From Peterkaempfera bronchialis (GTDB taxonomy: Bacteria; Actinomycetota; Actinomycetes; Streptomycetales; Streptomycetaceae): a stretch of 64,000 nucleotides of DNA. The notes beneath the pieces were generated by a model, which saw nothing but the letters and a program-made list of their open reading frames with translations, searched no databases and was not told the origin of the DNA. The stretch spans positions 1,860,001 through 1,924,000 of the forward strand of contig NZ_CP031264.1 in NCBI RefSeq assembly GCF_003258605.2, read 5' to 3'. Positions 17,663 through 27,485 of this stretch are shown in pieces. Position numbers and translations under genes: made by a program. Numbering within the stretch: position 1 is the stretch's first letter; each line of letters starts with the position of its first letter.

Positions 17663-18238
17663 TCAGACGTTGACGCCGAAGTCCTGGGCGATGCCGCGCA
17701 GACCCGAGGCGTAGCCCTGGCCGATGGCCCGGAACTTCCACTCGGCGCCGTTGCGGTAGAGCTCTCCGAAGACCATCGCGGTCTCGGTCGAGGCGTCCTC
17801 GGACAGGTCGTAGCGGGCGATCTCCGCGTTGCCCGCCTGGTTCACCACGCGGATGAACGCGTTGCGGACCTGGCCGAAGTTCTGCTGGCGGTTCTCGGCG
17901 TCGTAGATGGACACCGGGAACACGATCTTGGTGACATCGGCCGGGACGCCGGCCAGGTTCACCTTGATCTGCTCGTCGTCGCCCTCGCCCTCACCGGTGA
18001 GGTTGTCGCCGGTGTGCTCGACGGAGCCGTCGGGGCTCTTGAGGTTGTTGAAGAAGACGAAGTTGCCGTCCGAGGCGACCTTGCCGGACTCGTTGACCAG
18101 CAGCGCACTGGCGTCGAGGTCGAAGCCGGTCCCGGTGGTCGTCCGGACGTCCCAGCCCAGGCCGACGACCACGGCGGTCAGGCCGGGCGCCTCCTTGGTG
18201 AGCGAAACGTTGCCGCCCTTGCTGAGGCTGACACCCAC
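17663..18238 (-). CDS. TerD-family tellurium/stress resistance protein (second canonical copy)
   Basis: 191 residues, colinear with the copy at 16808-17383. It has [40 protein letters not shown], the intact acidic loop [13 protein letters not shown] and the [18 protein letters not shown] ending. GTG 18238 is supported by GGAGGA six bases upstream. Two adjacent TerD paralogues beside a TerC-type gene are the usual core of streptomycete ter regions. The peroxiredoxin gene upstream on the same strand ends 169 bases before this start, so the expression units may be separate. Confidence 0.95.
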   Translation of the reverse strand: MGVSLSKGGNVSLTKEAPGLTAVVVGLGWDVRTTTGTGFDLDASALLVNESGKVASDGNFVFFNNLKSPDGSVEHTGDNLTGEGEGDDEQIKVNLAGVPADVTKIVFPVSIYDAENRQQNFGQVRNAFIRVVNQAGNAEIARYDLSEDASTETAMVFGELYRNGAEWKFRAIGQGYASGLRGIAQDFGVNV

Positions 18239-18407
18239 GAGTCCTCCAATGGTCGGGGAGCACCTCGCTGTGCCCCCGCGGTGCGGTCTGCCCGGGCCGG
18301 CCGGTCCGAAACGGCCGACCAGGGGTTTTCTCTCCAGCCAACGGCCCGATCGTAGTGCCGGGTTCCCCGGGCGGGGAGCAGGCGCACCTCCGTGCCGCCC
18401 GGGTGCG

Positions 18408-18866
18408 TCAGAGCGCGGCGAGCGCCTTGAGGTACTCCTGCTCGTCACGCGCGTCGGGGATGGCGTTGACCACGGACCAGCGGACGGCGCCCTCCTTGTC
18501 GATGACGAAGGTGCCGCGCACCGCGCAGCCCTTGGCCTCGTCGAAGACGCCGTACGCGGTGGAGACCTCGCCGTGCGGCCAGAAGTCGGAGAGCAGCGGG
18601 TACTCCAGACCCTCCCGCTCGGCGAAGATCCGCAGGGTGAACGGGGAGTCATTGGAGACCGCGAGGATCTGCACGTCGTCGTTCTGCAGACGCGGCAGCT
18701 CCTCCTTGATGGCGCAGAGCTCGCCGGTGCAGACACCGGTGAACGCGAACGGGTAGAAGACCAGGACCACGTTCTTCTCGCCGCGGAAGTCGGAGAGCTT
18801 GACCAGCTCGCCGTGCTGGTTCTTCAGCTCGAAGTCCGGAGCCTGGCTGCCGACCTCGATCGCCAT
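18408..18866 (-). CDS. Peroxiredoxin (AhpE-like, AhpC/TSA family)
   Basis: 152 residues of thioredoxin-like fold. [15 protein letters not shown] opens it and [15 protein letters not shown] carries the peroxidatic Cys in the P-x(3)-(T)-x(2)-C context, with a second Cys six residues later. It should reduce hydroperoxides in the cytoplasm, using a mycothiol or thioredoxin partner as in AhpE. ATG 18866 has AGGAGG upstream. Its place beside ter genes and upstream of the TerD pair suits a shared oxidative-stress role, though co-regulation is not shown. Confidence 0.9.
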   Translation of the reverse strand: MAIEVGSQAPDFELKNQHGELVKLSDFRGEKNVVLVFYPFAFTGVCTGELCAIKEELPRLQNDDVQILAVSNDSPFTLRIFAEREGLEYPLLSDFWPHGEVSTAYGVFDEAKGCAVRGTFVIDKEGAVRWSVVNAIPDARDEQEYLKALAAL

Positions 18867-19046
18867 GGGTGCGACCCTCCTGCTCGACTGCGCCGCTCCG
18901 GGCGGAGCGGCTGATCACATCCTTGCATCCGTGGGCGGGGGCCCGGCGGTCCGGGTGGCCCGCCGAGGCGGAGTTCGCCCTGGGTGAACAAGCGGTCCTC
19001 GATGCCCTGGCCCTCGATGCCCCGGTGCTCGACGCCCCGACGAGAG

Positions 19047-19081
19047 GCGGGCCCCGCCGGAGAGTCTCCGGCGGGGCCCGC
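19047..19081. terminator. Strong terminator hairpin after the DUF3052 gene
   Basis: A nearly perfect palindrome: 17-bp arms 19047-19063 and 19065-19081 around a single base (the tip will open to a small loop). It lies 38 bases past the stop of the minus-strand DUF3052 gene. Confidence 0.8.
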
Positions 19082-19118
19082 AGGGCGGCCGGGGGTCCGG
19101 CCTACCGATCGGGTCCGC

Positions 19119-19559
19119 TCAGCGCTTGGCCGGGCGGGCGGTCTTGGGCGTGGCCAGACGGGTGCCCGCCCAGTCCTTGGCCACCGTCACCGAACTGGTC
19201 TGGGAGAGACCCGCAGTCCGGGCGGCGTCGGCGATGTCACTGGCCTCCACATGGCCGTCACGGCCGGTCTTCGGGGTCAGCAGCCACACCAGGCCGCCGT
19301 CCGCGAGGTACTCCTGCGCGTCGACCAGGGCATCGGTGAGATCCCCGTCCTCCTCGCGGAACCACAGCAGCACGGCGTCGGCGACGTCGTCGTACTCCTC
19401 ATCGACGAGATCGGTGCCGGTGAGGCTCTCGATTCCGTCGCGGAGCTCCTGGTCGCAGTCGTCGTCGTACCCGAGCTCCTGGACCACCTGTCCGGGCTCG
19501 AAGCCCAACCGGTATGCCGGGTTGGACCTGTCCTCCGCGGGGTCCGCGGTCGCGCTCAC
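19119..19559 (-). CDS. DUF3052 domain-containing protein
   Basis: 146 residues. The conserved core runs from NPAYRLGFEPGQVVQELGYDDD through WFREEDGDLTDALVDA and VWLLTPKTGRDGHVEASDI to the Lys-rich C-terminus (TPKTARPAKR). The family is common in actinobacteria, acidic and soluble, and has no proven function. GTG 19559 is fixed by AGGAGG eight bases upstream. It is divergent from aceE, as in other streptomycetes where this gene sits beside aceE. Confidence 0.9.
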   Translation of the reverse strand: MSATADPAEDRSNPAYRLGFEPGQVVQELGYDDDCDQELRDGIESLTGTDLVDEEYDDVADAVLLWFREEDGDLTDALVDAQEYLADGGLVWLLTPKTGRDGHVEASDIADAARTAGLSQTSSVTVAKDWAGTRLATPKTARPAKR

Positions 19560-20193
19560 GGGAATGACCTCCTGTATCCGGCCCGGCGTCGGCGCCGAGC
19601 TTGTGGCCGTAGTCCACACGGGCGGGGCGGTTCGCGCAAGTACCCGGCGCCCCTTCCCGCCCAAACGTTGACGTGTCGCAGCAAGTCTCGCTGTCGATTG
19701 TGGCGGCTGTCGCACCGTTTTGTCCCTATCTGCCCCGGGCGTGGCGGGGCCCGATGGCGTCCGCCGGTCACCGCCGGTTCGCCGCCCGCCTACCCGGAGT
19801 ACAGCCCGGCCACGCGCGCCGGTCGATCCGCACGCCTCGATACGCACTCCGCGCGCCCGCGGTTCGCGACCCCTGGAGGGCGCCCGGCATGCGGGCACCG
19901 TTCGAAGGGCCGCACGGCGCGGCGTAGAGTCTTCTGTTGGCCCTCACCCCAGCCTTAACCGGCACCGTTCGGGCCACCTCGTCGTAACAACCGGCACCGG
20001 GGCGGTGCGGGCGCCGAGGGAGCGGGCAGCAGCGTAGCCCGCCTCCGCGTGCGGCCGCCGCGTCGGCGCCAGACCGGCATGCCTGACCGGCGACGCCGGT
20101 TACCCATCGGTAGAGATGACGGATCTCCGAGCGCGGTACACGATGGAGGCGGCGCGACACCACCTCAGTTACGACCGACAGTGAAGGAACAGC
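19560..20193. other. 634-base divergent control region between DUF3052 and aceE
   Basis: No gene with convincing coding features was found here. The part from about 19920 to 20000 (including GTAGAGT and a CCTTAACC stretch) is less GC-rich and is the likely aceE promoter area. A TTGACG at about 19668 could be a -35 element but lacks a clear -10 partner. The length suggests a long aceE leader or several promoters. Confidence 0.4.
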
Positions 20194-22944
20194 GTGGCTT
20201 CCGGATCCGATCGCAACCCGATCATCATTGGCGGCCTTCCCAGCCAGGTCCCGGACTTCGATCCCGAGGAGACCGCGGAGTGGCTGGAGTCGCTCGACGC
20301 GGCCATCGACGAGCGCGGCCGTGAGCGTGCCCGCTTCCTGATGCTGCGGCTGATCGAGCGCGCCCGCGAGAAGCGTGTCGCCGTGCCCGAGATGCGCAGC
20401 ACGGACTACATCAACACCATCGCGACCAAGAACGAGCCGTTCTTCCCCGGCAACGAGGAGATCGAGCGCAAGGTCCTCAACGCGACCCGCTGGAACGCGG
20501 CCGTGATGGTCTCCCGGGCCCAGCGCCCGGGCATCGGCGTGGGCGGCCACATCGCCACCTTCGCCTCCTCCGCGTCGCTCTACGACGTGGGCTTCAACTA
20601 CTTCTTCCACGGCAAGGACGCCGAGGGGGCCTCTGGCGACCAGATCTTCTTCCAGGGCCACGCCTCCCCCGGCATCTACGCGCGCGCCTTCCTGCTGGAC
20701 CGGCTCTCCGAGCAGCAGCTGGACTCGTTCCGGCAGGAGAAGTCCAAGGCCCCGTACGGCCTCTCCAGCTACCCGCACCCGCGGTCGATGCCGGACTTCT
20801 GGGAGTTCCCGACCGTCTCCATGGGACTGGGCCCGCTGGGTGCGATCTTCCAGGCCCGGATGAACCGCTATGTCACCGCGCGTGGCATCAAGGACACCTC
20901 CGACTCGCATGTGTGGGCCTTCCTCGGCGACGGCGAGATGGACGAGCCGGAGTCGCTGGGCCAGCTCTCCCTGGCCGCCCGCGAGGGCCTGGACAACCTG
21001 ACCTTCGTGGTCAACTGCAACCTCCAGCGCCTCGACGGCCCGGTGCGCGGCAACGGCAAGATCATCCAGGAGCTGGAGTCGGTCTTCCGTGGCGCCGGCT
21101 GGAATGTGATCAAGCTGATCTGGGACCGCACCTGGGACCCGCTGCTGGCCCAGGACGTCGACGGCGTCCTGGTCAACAAGCTGAACACCACCCCGGACGG
21201 CCAGTTCCAGACGTATGCGACCGAGACCGGCGCCTACATCCGGGACCACTTCTTCGGCAGTGACGTGCGGCTGCGCAAGATGGTCGAGTCCATGACCGAC
21301 CAGCAGATCCAGCACCTGGGCCGTGGCGGCCACGACCACCGCAAGGTGTACGCCGCCTTCAAGGCCGCCCAGGAGCACAAGGGCCAGCCCACGGTGATCC
21401 TGGCGCAGACGGTCAAGGGATGGACGCTGGGCCCCAACTTCGAGGGCCGCAACGCCACCCACCAGATGAAGAAGCTGACGGTCGAGGACCTCAAGCGGTT
21501 CCGTGACCGGCTGCACCTCCCCATCTCGGACCGCGAGCTGGAGTCCGGCCTGCCGCCGTACTACCACCCGGGTCGGGACTCGGAGGAGATCCAGTACATG
21601 CACGACCGCCGCAAGGAGCTGGGCGGCTACATGCCGACCCGCAAGGTGCGGCCGACCAGGCTCCAGCTCCCCGGCGACGACACCTACAAGGCCCTCAAGA
21701 AGGGGTCGGGCAACCAGTCCATCGCCACCACGATGGCCTTCGTCCGGCTGCTCAAGGACCTGATGCGGGACAAGGGCATCGGCAACCGCTTCGTGCCGAT
21801 CGCGCCGGACGAGTACCGCACCTTCGGCATGGACTCGCTCTTCCCGTCGGCGAAGATCTACAACCCGATGGGCCAGACCTATGAGTCGGTCGACCGGGAG
21901 CTGCTGCTGGCGTACAAGGAGTCGCCGACCGGCCAGATGCTGCACGACGGCATCTCCGAGGCGGGCTGCACCGCCTCGCTGATCGCGGCGGGCTCGTCCT
22001 ACGCGACGCACGGCGAGCACCTGATCCCGGTCTACGTCTTCTACTCGATGTTCGGCTTCCAGCGGACCGGTGACCAGTTCTGGCAGATGGCCGACCAGCT
22101 GGCGCGCGGCTTCGTACTGGGCGCCACCGCCGGCCGCACCACGCTGACCGGTGAGGGCCTCCAGCACGCGGACGGCCACTCCCAGCTGCTGGCCTCGACC
22201 AACCCGGCGGTCGTGGCGTACGACCCGGCCTACGGCTTCGAGATCGCGCACATCGTGCAGGACGGCATCCGGCGGATGTACGGCACCAGTGCCGAGCACC
22301 CGCAGGGCGAGGACGTCTTCTACTACCTCACCGTCTACAACGAGCCGATCCAGATGCCGGCCGAGCCCGCCGGTGTCGACGTGGACGGCATCCTCAAGGG
22401 TCTCTACCGCTACCGGGCGGGCGAGACCGGCCAGATCCCCGCGCAGATCCTCGCCTCGGGCGTGGCGGTGCCGTGGGCCCTGGAGGCGCAGCGCATCCTC
22501 GCCGAGGAGTGGAACGTCAAGGCCGATGTCTGGTCCGCGACCTCCTGGAACGAGCTGCGCCGCAATGCGGTGGAGTGCGAGGAGTACAACCTGCTCCACC
22601 CGGAGGAGGAGCAGCGCGTCCCGTATGTGACGTCCAAGCTCACCGGCGCCGAGGGCCCGTTTGTGGCGGTCTCGGACTGGATGCGGGCCGTGCCCGACCA
22701 GATCGCCCGCTGGGTGCCGGGCTCCTGGCAGTCGCTGGGCGCGGACGGCTTCGGCTTCGCCGACACCCGTGGCGCGGCCCGCCGCTTCTTCCACATCGAC
22801 GCCCAGTCGGTCGTGGTGGCGGTGCTGACCGAGCTCGCCAAGGAGGGCAAGGTCGACCGCAGCGTGCTGAAGGCGGCCATCGACCGCTACCAGCTGCTGG
22901 ACGCGGCCGCCGCCGACCCGGGCGCGGCGGGCGGCGACGCCTGA
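20194..22944 (+). CDS. aceE: Pyruvate dehydrogenase E1 component, homodimeric type
   Basis: 916 residues, full length for the single-chain (AceE) E1. The thiamine diphosphate motif is [12 protein letters not shown] followed about 25 residues later by [35 protein letters not shown] and the late [25 protein letters not shown] are family segments. It decarboxylates pyruvate and passes the acetyl group to a dihydrolipoyl transferase encoded elsewhere. GTG 20194 has GAAGGA six bases upstream. It is transcribed alone and ends at a strong hairpin. Confidence 0.97.
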   Translation: MASGSDRNPIIIGGLPSQVPDFDPEETAEWLESLDAAIDERGRERARFLMLRLIERAREKRVAVPEMRSTDYINTIATKNEPFFPGNEEIERKVLNATRWNAAVMVSRAQRPGIGVGGHIATFASSASLYDVGFNYFFHGKDAEGASGDQIFFQGHASPGIYARAFLLDRLSEQQLDSFRQEKSKAPYGLSSYPHPRSMPDFWEFPTVSMGLGPLGAIFQARMNRYVTARGIKDTSDSHVWAFLGDGEMDEPESLGQLSLAAREGLDNLTFVVNCNLQRLDGPVRGNGKIIQELESVFRGAGWNVIKLIWDRTWDPLLAQDVDGVLVNKLNTTPDGQFQTYATETGAYIRDHFFGSDVRLRKMVESMTDQQIQHLGRGGHDHRKVYAAFKAAQEHKGQPTVILAQTVKGWTLGPNFEGRNATHQMKKLTVEDLKRFRDRLHLPISDRELESGLPPYYHPGRDSEEIQYMHDRRKELGGYMPTRKVRPTRLQLPGDDTYKALKKGSGNQSIATTMAFVRLLKDLMRDKGIGNRFVPIAPDEYRTFGMDSLFPSAKIYNPMGQTYESVDRELLLAYKESPTGQMLHDGISEAGCTASLIAAGSSYATHGEHLIPVYVFYSMFGFQRTGDQFWQMADQLARGFVLGATAGRTTLTGEGLQHADGHSQLLASTNPAVVAYDPAYGFEIAHIVQDGIRRMYGTSAEHPQGEDVFYYLTVYNEPIQMPAEPAGVDVDGILKGLYRYRAGETGQIPAQILASGVAVPWALEAQRILAEEWNVKADVWSATSWNELRRNAVECEEYNLLHPEEEQRVPYVTSKLTGAEGPFVAVSDWMRAVPDQIARWVPGSWQSLGADGFGFADTRGAARRFFHIDAQSVVVAVLTELAKEGKVDRSVLKAAIDRYQLLDAAAADPGAAGGDA

Positions 22945-22963
22945 TCCGCACCGGATGACCCCA

Positions 22964-23005
22964 CCGCAGGGGCCGGATCTCCTTCCAGGGGTCCGGCCCC
23001 TGCGG
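22964..23005. terminator. aceE terminator
   Basis: A perfect 14-bp GC-rich stem (22964-22977 with 22992-23005) around a 14-base loop, 19 bases after the aceE stop codon. Confidence 0.85.
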
Positions 23006-23035
23006 CGTTCCCAGGCGGAGCCGGCGAGGCAGGCG

Positions 23036-23140
23036 GCGGGCGCAGAGACAGCGGGCGCAGAGGCGGCGGGCGCAGAGACGGCAGGTGCACGGGCAGCAGG
23101 TACGCAGGCGGCGGGCATGCGGGCGGCGGGGGCGCGAGGG
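23036..23140. repeat. 15-bp degenerate tandem repeat, about seven copies
   Basis: Consecutive 15-base units resembling GCGGGCGCAGAGACG run from 23036 to about 23140. The first three are nearly identical and later ones drift. The unit length keeps a reading frame: one direction reads Ala/Gly pentapeptides, the other Ala/Pro/Ser pentapeptides. Neither has a start, ribosome-binding site or family match, so I treat the stretch as intergenic. The 23006-23321 gap holds nothing else I can name. Confidence 0.7.
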
Positions 23141-23321
23141 CCCGTGGGCGGGTCTGTCGCGGGTGTGGCGGCAGCGTGGTGCATGGGACACAACCTCCCC
23201 CGTGAGGGCGCCCGCAGCGGGCGCCGGTCCACGCTCAGGTTGGCCCCGGGCCGCGCCGCCGCGCCAGCCCTTACGGCTGGAATCACTCGTACGAGTGTCC
23301 GAGGCGCCGGGGCATGCGAAA

Positions 23322-23358
23322 GGGCCGGTCCGACCTCGTGAGGAGGTCGGACCGGCCC
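23322..23358. terminator. Terminator of the MFS transporter gene
   Basis: A perfect 16-bp stem (23322-23337 with 23343-23358) around a 5-base loop. On the minus strand it is followed by TTTC, as expected for the transporter gene that ends at 23382. Confidence 0.85.
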
Positions 23359-23381
23359 CGGGCAGGGTCTCGGACGGCCGG

Positions 23382-24983
23382 TCAGATGTGCACGGCGGGC
23401 CCGGCGTCGGTGCTGCCGCGCTTGGTGAGCAGCCCCAGTCCCGCTGCGGCCACCGCCACCACCGCGGAGGTCAGGAAGGCGAGCGACATCCCGTTCATGA
23501 AGGCGTCGTGGCTGACCTGGGTGATGGTCTGCGCCACCGTCGCCGGAGTGCCCGGCTGCACCGGCGCCACCCCCACCTGGACGGCCTGCTTGACCGCCTC
23601 GTACTGCTCGCCGGAGACCGGCGGCAGCTGGGCGGCGGCCCACTTGCCCGGCAGGACGTTGTCGATCCTGGCGGCCATCAGCGCGCCCAGCACGGCGGTG
23701 CCCAGGCTGCCGCCGACCTGCATCGCGGCCTGCTGCAACCCGCCGGCCACCCCGGACAGCTCCAGCGGCGCATTGCCGACGATGACCTCGGTGGCGCCCA
23801 CCATGACCGGGCTGAGCCCGAGCCCCATCAGCACGAACCAGAGCGACATGACCCCGCTGCCGGAACCGGCCTCCAGGGTGGACATGCCGAACATCGCGAC
23901 GGCGGAGAAGACCATGCCGGTGACGATCGGGATACGCGGGCCGATCCTGGCCATCACCACACCGGCGATCGGCGATCCGACGATCATCATCGCGGTCATC
24001 GGCAGCAGGTGGACGCCGCTGTCGACCGGCGACATACCGCGCACATTCTGCAAGTAGAAGGTGACAAAGAAGATCGCACCGAAGAACGAGAAGGCCATCA
24101 GCACCATCAGCAGGGCACCTGCGGAGAGCGGCACCGACCGGAAGAGGCCGAGCGGGATCAGCGGCTCGGCGGCCCGGGTCTGCCAGACAGCGAAGGCCGC
24201 CCCCGCGACCACCGCGCCGATCAGGAAGACCAGCGTCCGGGCGTCGCCCCAGCCCCACGCGGGGGCCTTGATGATGCCCCACACCAGCAGGAACATGGCG
24301 CCGGAGAGCAGCACGATGCCGGGGACGTCGAAGGACTTGGCGGCCTTCTCGGACCGCGCGTCACGCAGGATCCAGAGACCCAGCGCCAGGGCGATCAGGC
24401 CGACCGGGATGTTGATGAAGAAGACCGACTCCCAGCTGACGTGCTCCACCAGCAGGCCGCCCACGATCGGGCCGGCCGCCGTGGAGGCGCCGATGACGCC
24501 ACCCCAGATGCCGATCGCCATATTGAGCTTCTCGGCCGGGAAGGCGCCGCGCAGCAGCCCCAGCGCGGCGGGTTGCAGCAGGGCGCCGAAGAGGCCCTGG
24601 AGCACCCGGAAGACGATGATCAGCTGGATGCTGCCGGCGAAGCCGATCGCCGCCGACGCGGCGGCGAAGCCCACCGCGCCGATCAGGAAGGTGTTGCGGT
24701 GGCCGAACCGGTCGCCGATCTTGCCTGCGGTGATCAGGAAGACCGCGAGCGCCAGCAGATAGCCGTTGGTGACCCACTGCATATCGGCGAGCGAGGCGCC
24801 CAGATCGTGTGCGATGACGGGGTTGGCGATGGCCACGATGGTGCCGTCCAGGGCGACCATCATCACCCCCACCGCCACGGTGAGCAGCGTCAGCCAGGGG
24901 TGACCCCGCAGCCCGGCGGCCTTGGACGGCGGTATCGCGCCCTGCGCTTCCTCGGTCGCCTCGGCGGCGGCGGTGTGGTTCAT
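23382..24983 (-). CDS. DHA2-family (EmrB/QacA) MFS drug exporter
   Basis: 533 residues with about 14 hydrophobic segments. Motif C-like GGVIGASTAAGPIVGGLLV, the conserved D in MMVALDGTIVAIANP (first segment) and the loop motif GKIGDRFGHR mark the DHA2 proton-antiport group. Such proteins export drugs or antibiotics across the cytoplasmic membrane. ATG 24983 has GGAGGGG upstream. The gene is divergent from a TetR regulator, with an apparent operator lying inside its promoter (25099-25127). Confidence 0.93.
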   Translation of the reverse strand: MNHTAAAEATEEAQGAIPPSKAAGLRGHPWLTLLTVAVGVMMVALDGTIVAIANPVIAHDLGASLADMQWVTNGYLLALAVFLITAGKIGDRFGHRNTFLIGAVGFAAASAAIGFAGSIQLIIVFRVLQGLFGALLQPAALGLLRGAFPAEKLNMAIGIWGGVIGASTAAGPIVGGLLVEHVSWESVFFINIPVGLIALALGLWILRDARSEKAAKSFDVPGIVLLSGAMFLLVWGIIKAPAWGWGDARTLVFLIGAVVAGAAFAVWQTRAAEPLIPLGLFRSVPLSAGALLMVLMAFSFFGAIFFVTFYLQNVRGMSPVDSGVHLLPMTAMMIVGSPIAGVVMARIGPRIPIVTGMVFSAVAMFGMSTLEAGSGSGVMSLWFVLMGLGLSPVMVGATEVIVGNAPLELSGVAGGLQQAAMQVGGSLGTAVLGALMAARIDNVLPGKWAAAQLPPVSGEQYEAVKQAVQVGVAPVQPGTPATVAQTITQVSHDAFMNGMSLAFLTSAVVAVAAAGLGLLTKRGSTDAGPAVHI

Positions 24984-25098
24984 CGGGCCCCTCCCGGACG
25001 GGGATGTGCGGTGTGGACGTGCAGCGAGTGCGGAAGGTGGCGCCCCACGGGCCGCCCGTCCCCACGAGCTCGCAGGCCGGCGGGCGCCACCTCGCGGA

Positions 25099-25127
25099 AC
25101 GTTATGTCAGCCTCTGACATTTGACAA
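25099..25127 (-). promoter_or_regulatory. MFS promoter with TetR operator in the spacer
   Basis: On the minus strand TTGTCA (25122-25127) and TAACGT (25099-25104) are separated by 17 bases, a good sigma-70-like promoter for the exporter. The spacer is filled by the palindrome ATGTCAG/CTGACAT (25104-25110 and 25114-25120, three-base centre). A repressor bound there would block polymerase, the usual TetR mechanism. Confidence 0.7.
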
Positions 25128-25203
25128 ATGGTTTCCAGTGCCGATGACTGACAGATATCGTCCCGGTATCGTGTCGGGGACCAGAGCCGTCGGAGGTGGC
25201 ACC

Positions 25204-25923
25204 TTGGCCCAGCACATCGCGGAGGGTGCGGCCGCACCCCTGGCGGCCCGCTGCCGGATCACCGCAGTCTGCGCGCCGACGGCGGGGCTGCGCCAGCGCA
25301 AGAAGCAGCGCACCCGCGACGAGCTGGTCGGCGCCGCCCACGAGCTCTTCCTCCGCCAGGGCTACGGCCGCACCACGGTCGACGAGATCGCCGCCGCCGT
25401 GGACGTCTCCCAGCGCACCTTCTTCCGGTACTTCGCCAACAAGGAGGAAGTCGCGCTCGCCGTCCTGTCCGACGCCGAGGACCACTTCATCCGATGTCTG
25501 CGCGACCGCCCCGCCGAGGAGTACCCCCTCCAGGCGCTGCGCTCCGCCATCAGCGAGGCCTGGCGGAGCCTGCACGCCACCGATCGCGGGCCCGCCTCGG
25601 TCACCGCCGCCCTGGAGCTCATCCAGCTGATCGAGTCGACGCCCGTGCTGCTCGCCGCCCATCTGCGGCGGACCGCTGCGCAGGAGCGGCAGGTCACCGC
25701 GATCATCGCGGAGCGCGAAGGCGTCGACCCGGCGGTCGACCTGCGGCCGCGCCTGCTGGCCGCCGTCTTCGGAGCCGTGGTCCGGACCGCCCACGAGGCA
25801 TGGGGCACCGCCGAGCCGTCGACCGCCGACGCCGGGCCCGACAGCATGATCACCGTGATCGACCGCCATCTGGACCAGCTCGGCCCGGCGATCACCGGCG
25901 ACTGGCAGGCCGCCACCCGCTGA
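25204..25923 (+). CDS. TetR-family transcriptional regulator
   Basis: 239 residues. After an extended N-terminus the TetR helix-turn-helix reads RDELVGAAHELFLRQGYGRTTVDEIAAAVDVSQRTFFRYFANKEEV in short motifs such as TTVDEIA and TFFRYF. The C-terminal ligand domain is helical and unassigned. TTG 25204 is preferred because GGAGGTGG lies just before it; an in-frame ATG at 25145 would overlap the regulatory region. It is divergent from the DHA2 exporter and probably represses it until a drug-like ligand binds. Confidence 0.9.
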   Translation: MAQHIAEGAAAPLAARCRITAVCAPTAGLRQRKKQRTRDELVGAAHELFLRQGYGRTTVDEIAAAVDVSQRTFFRYFANKEEVALAVLSDAEDHFIRCLRDRPAEEYPLQALRSAISEAWRSLHATDRGPASVTAALELIQLIESTPVLLAAHLRRTAAQERQVTAIIAEREGVDPAVDLRPRLLAAVFGAVVRTAHEAWGTAEPSTADAGPDSMITVIDRHLDQLGPAITGDWQAATR

Positions 25924-25930
25924 GGCCGTA

Positions 25931-26032
25931 CGACCCTGAGCGGCGCGACCCCTGAGCGGCGCGACCCCTGAACGGCGCGACCCCCGAGCGGCACGGCCCC
26001 TGGACGGCGGCGACCCCCGAGCAGCACGGCCC
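25931..26032. repeat. 16-bp degenerate tandem repeat after the TetR gene
   Basis: About six head-to-tail units of roughly CGACCCCTGAGCGGCG begin eight bases after the TetR stop and end about 110 bases before the histidine kinase start. The first copies are the most alike. No frame here carries a recognisable protein. Confidence 0.75.
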
Positions 26033-26144
26033 GCCGTCATACCCCGGTACTACGGTGCAGCCGGTCCCCCGGTATGACGCCCGGGCCGCCGGGCCCCGGT
26101 ACGGTCGGAAGCCCGCCGCCAGCACCCCACCCCGAGGACCCGCC

Positions 26145-27485
26145 GTGCCCGTACCGCCGCAGCTGCGTGCCCTGACGCGCCCGCTCCTCGGCCCCGCAGC
26201 GGACCACCCGCCGCTGCTCGGCACCGCGTCCCGGTGGTGGGTGCGGCTGCTCCCGTACGGGGTGGCGGTGGTGCTGATCGCCGCACTGCTGCCGACCACC
26301 ACCCTGCTGCTGGCCCATGACTACCGGCTGAACAGCGGGATCGCCGGGGCGCTCGCCACCGCCCAGACGGTGCCGCTGGTGCTCGCCGTCAGCCGGCCCC
26401 GGCATGCCTGGGCACTGATCGGCTCCGCCCATGTCCTCACCGCCCTGGCGGTGCTCACCGGCCCGCACACCGACTCGCCCTGGCCCTGGACCCCGCCCGG
26501 CGTGGTCGGCTACACCTTCCTGATGGCGGCGCTCGCGCTGCGCGAGAACCGGCAGACGCTGGTGGCCGTCTGGCTGGCCACCGGCGCGGCCGGCTTCGGC
26601 ATCGACGCCATCGTGCCCGGCCGGGTCGGCACCGTGATGAGCGTGACCGCCTTCACCCTGAGCGGTGCGGTGCTGCTGCTCGTCGCCGCGCTGCGCGAGC
26701 GGGCCGAGGCGCAGCGGCGGCTCACCGAGCAGGAGCACATCAGCGAGGCCGAGCGGGCCCGCCGCACCCTGCTGGAGGAGCGCACCCGGATCGCCCGGGA
26801 GCTGCATGACGTGGTGGCGCACCATATGTCGGTGATCACGGTCCAGGCGGACAGCGCCCCCTACCGGATCGACGGCCTGTCGGAGGCCGCCCGGGAGGAG
26901 TTCGCCGCCATCGGCACCGCCGCCCGGGAGTCGCTCTCCGAGATGCGGCGGCTGCTCGGGGTGCTGCGCAGCGAGGACGCCCAGGGCGAGCGGGCCCCGC
27001 AGCCGGGGCTGGACCGGCTGCCGCAGCTGGTGGAGGCCGTCGGGCGGGCCGGGGTGCCGGCGGAGCTGACGGTCTCCGACACGGTCCGGGCGCTCGGCCC
27101 GCTGCCGCAGGCGGTGGACCTGTCCGCGTACCGGATCGTGCAGGAGGCGCTCGCCAATGTGGTGCGCCATGCGCCCGGGGCGCGCACCTGGGTCTCCGCC
27201 ACCACCTCCCGGAGTACGGAGGGGGCGGTCGAGCTGCGGATCACCGTGGTCAACTCCGCCCCGCCGAGGAGCACCGCCGGGCGCCGGGCCGCGCCGGTCG
27301 AGCCCCCCGGTGCGGGAAGCGGCCAGGGACTGGTCGGAATGCGGGAACGGCTTCGGCTGCTCAGCGGCAGACTGGACGCCGGACCGCTGCCCGACGGGGG
27401 GTTCCGGATCGCGACGGCCATCCCCCTGGACGCCCCGCCCGACCGACCGATCGCCGCCGACCGAGAGCAGGAGCCCGCCCCATGA
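26145..27485 (+). CDS. Sensor histidine kinase (NarL-type two-component system)
   Basis: 446 residues. The N-terminal part holds about five membrane segments (residues 32-180). The HisKA_3 dimerisation helix contains the phosphoacceptor in RIARELHDVVAHHMSVI, followed by an ATPase domain with AYRIVQEALANVVRHAPG (N-box) and GLVGMRERL (G-box). It has no obvious extracellular sensor domain, so it may sense membrane state or a small ligand. GTG 26145 is preceded by GAGG. Its stop overlaps the response regulator start by ATGA, so the pair is translationally coupled. Confidence 0.92.
   Translation: MPVPPQLRALTRPLLGPAADHPPLLGTASRWWVRLLPYGVAVVLIAALLPTTTLLLAHDYRLNSGIAGALATAQTVPLVLAVSRPRHAWALIGSAHVLTALAVLTGPHTDSPWPWTPPGVVGYTFLMAALALRENRQTLVAVWLATGAAGFGIDAIVPGRVGTVMSVTAFTLSGAVLLLVAALRERAEAQRRLTEQEHISEAERARRTLLEERTRIARELHDVVAHHMSVITVQADSAPYRIDGLSEAAREEFAAIGTAARESLSEMRRLLGVLRSEDAQGERAPQPGLDRLPQLVEAVGRAGVPAELTVSDTVRALGPLPQAVDLSAYRIVQEALANVVRHAPGARTWVSATTSRSTEGAVELRITVVNSAPPRSTAGRRAAPVEPPGAGSGQGLVGMRERLRLLSGRLDAGPLPDGGFRIATAIPLDAPPDRPIAADREQEPAP

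Noticed and set aside
19768-24282. A 1504-codon open frame on the minus strand opposite aceE
   Set aside because: It is a shadow of high-GC third-position bias. The plus strand encodes a full AceE with all motifs, and the minus frame has no family motif.
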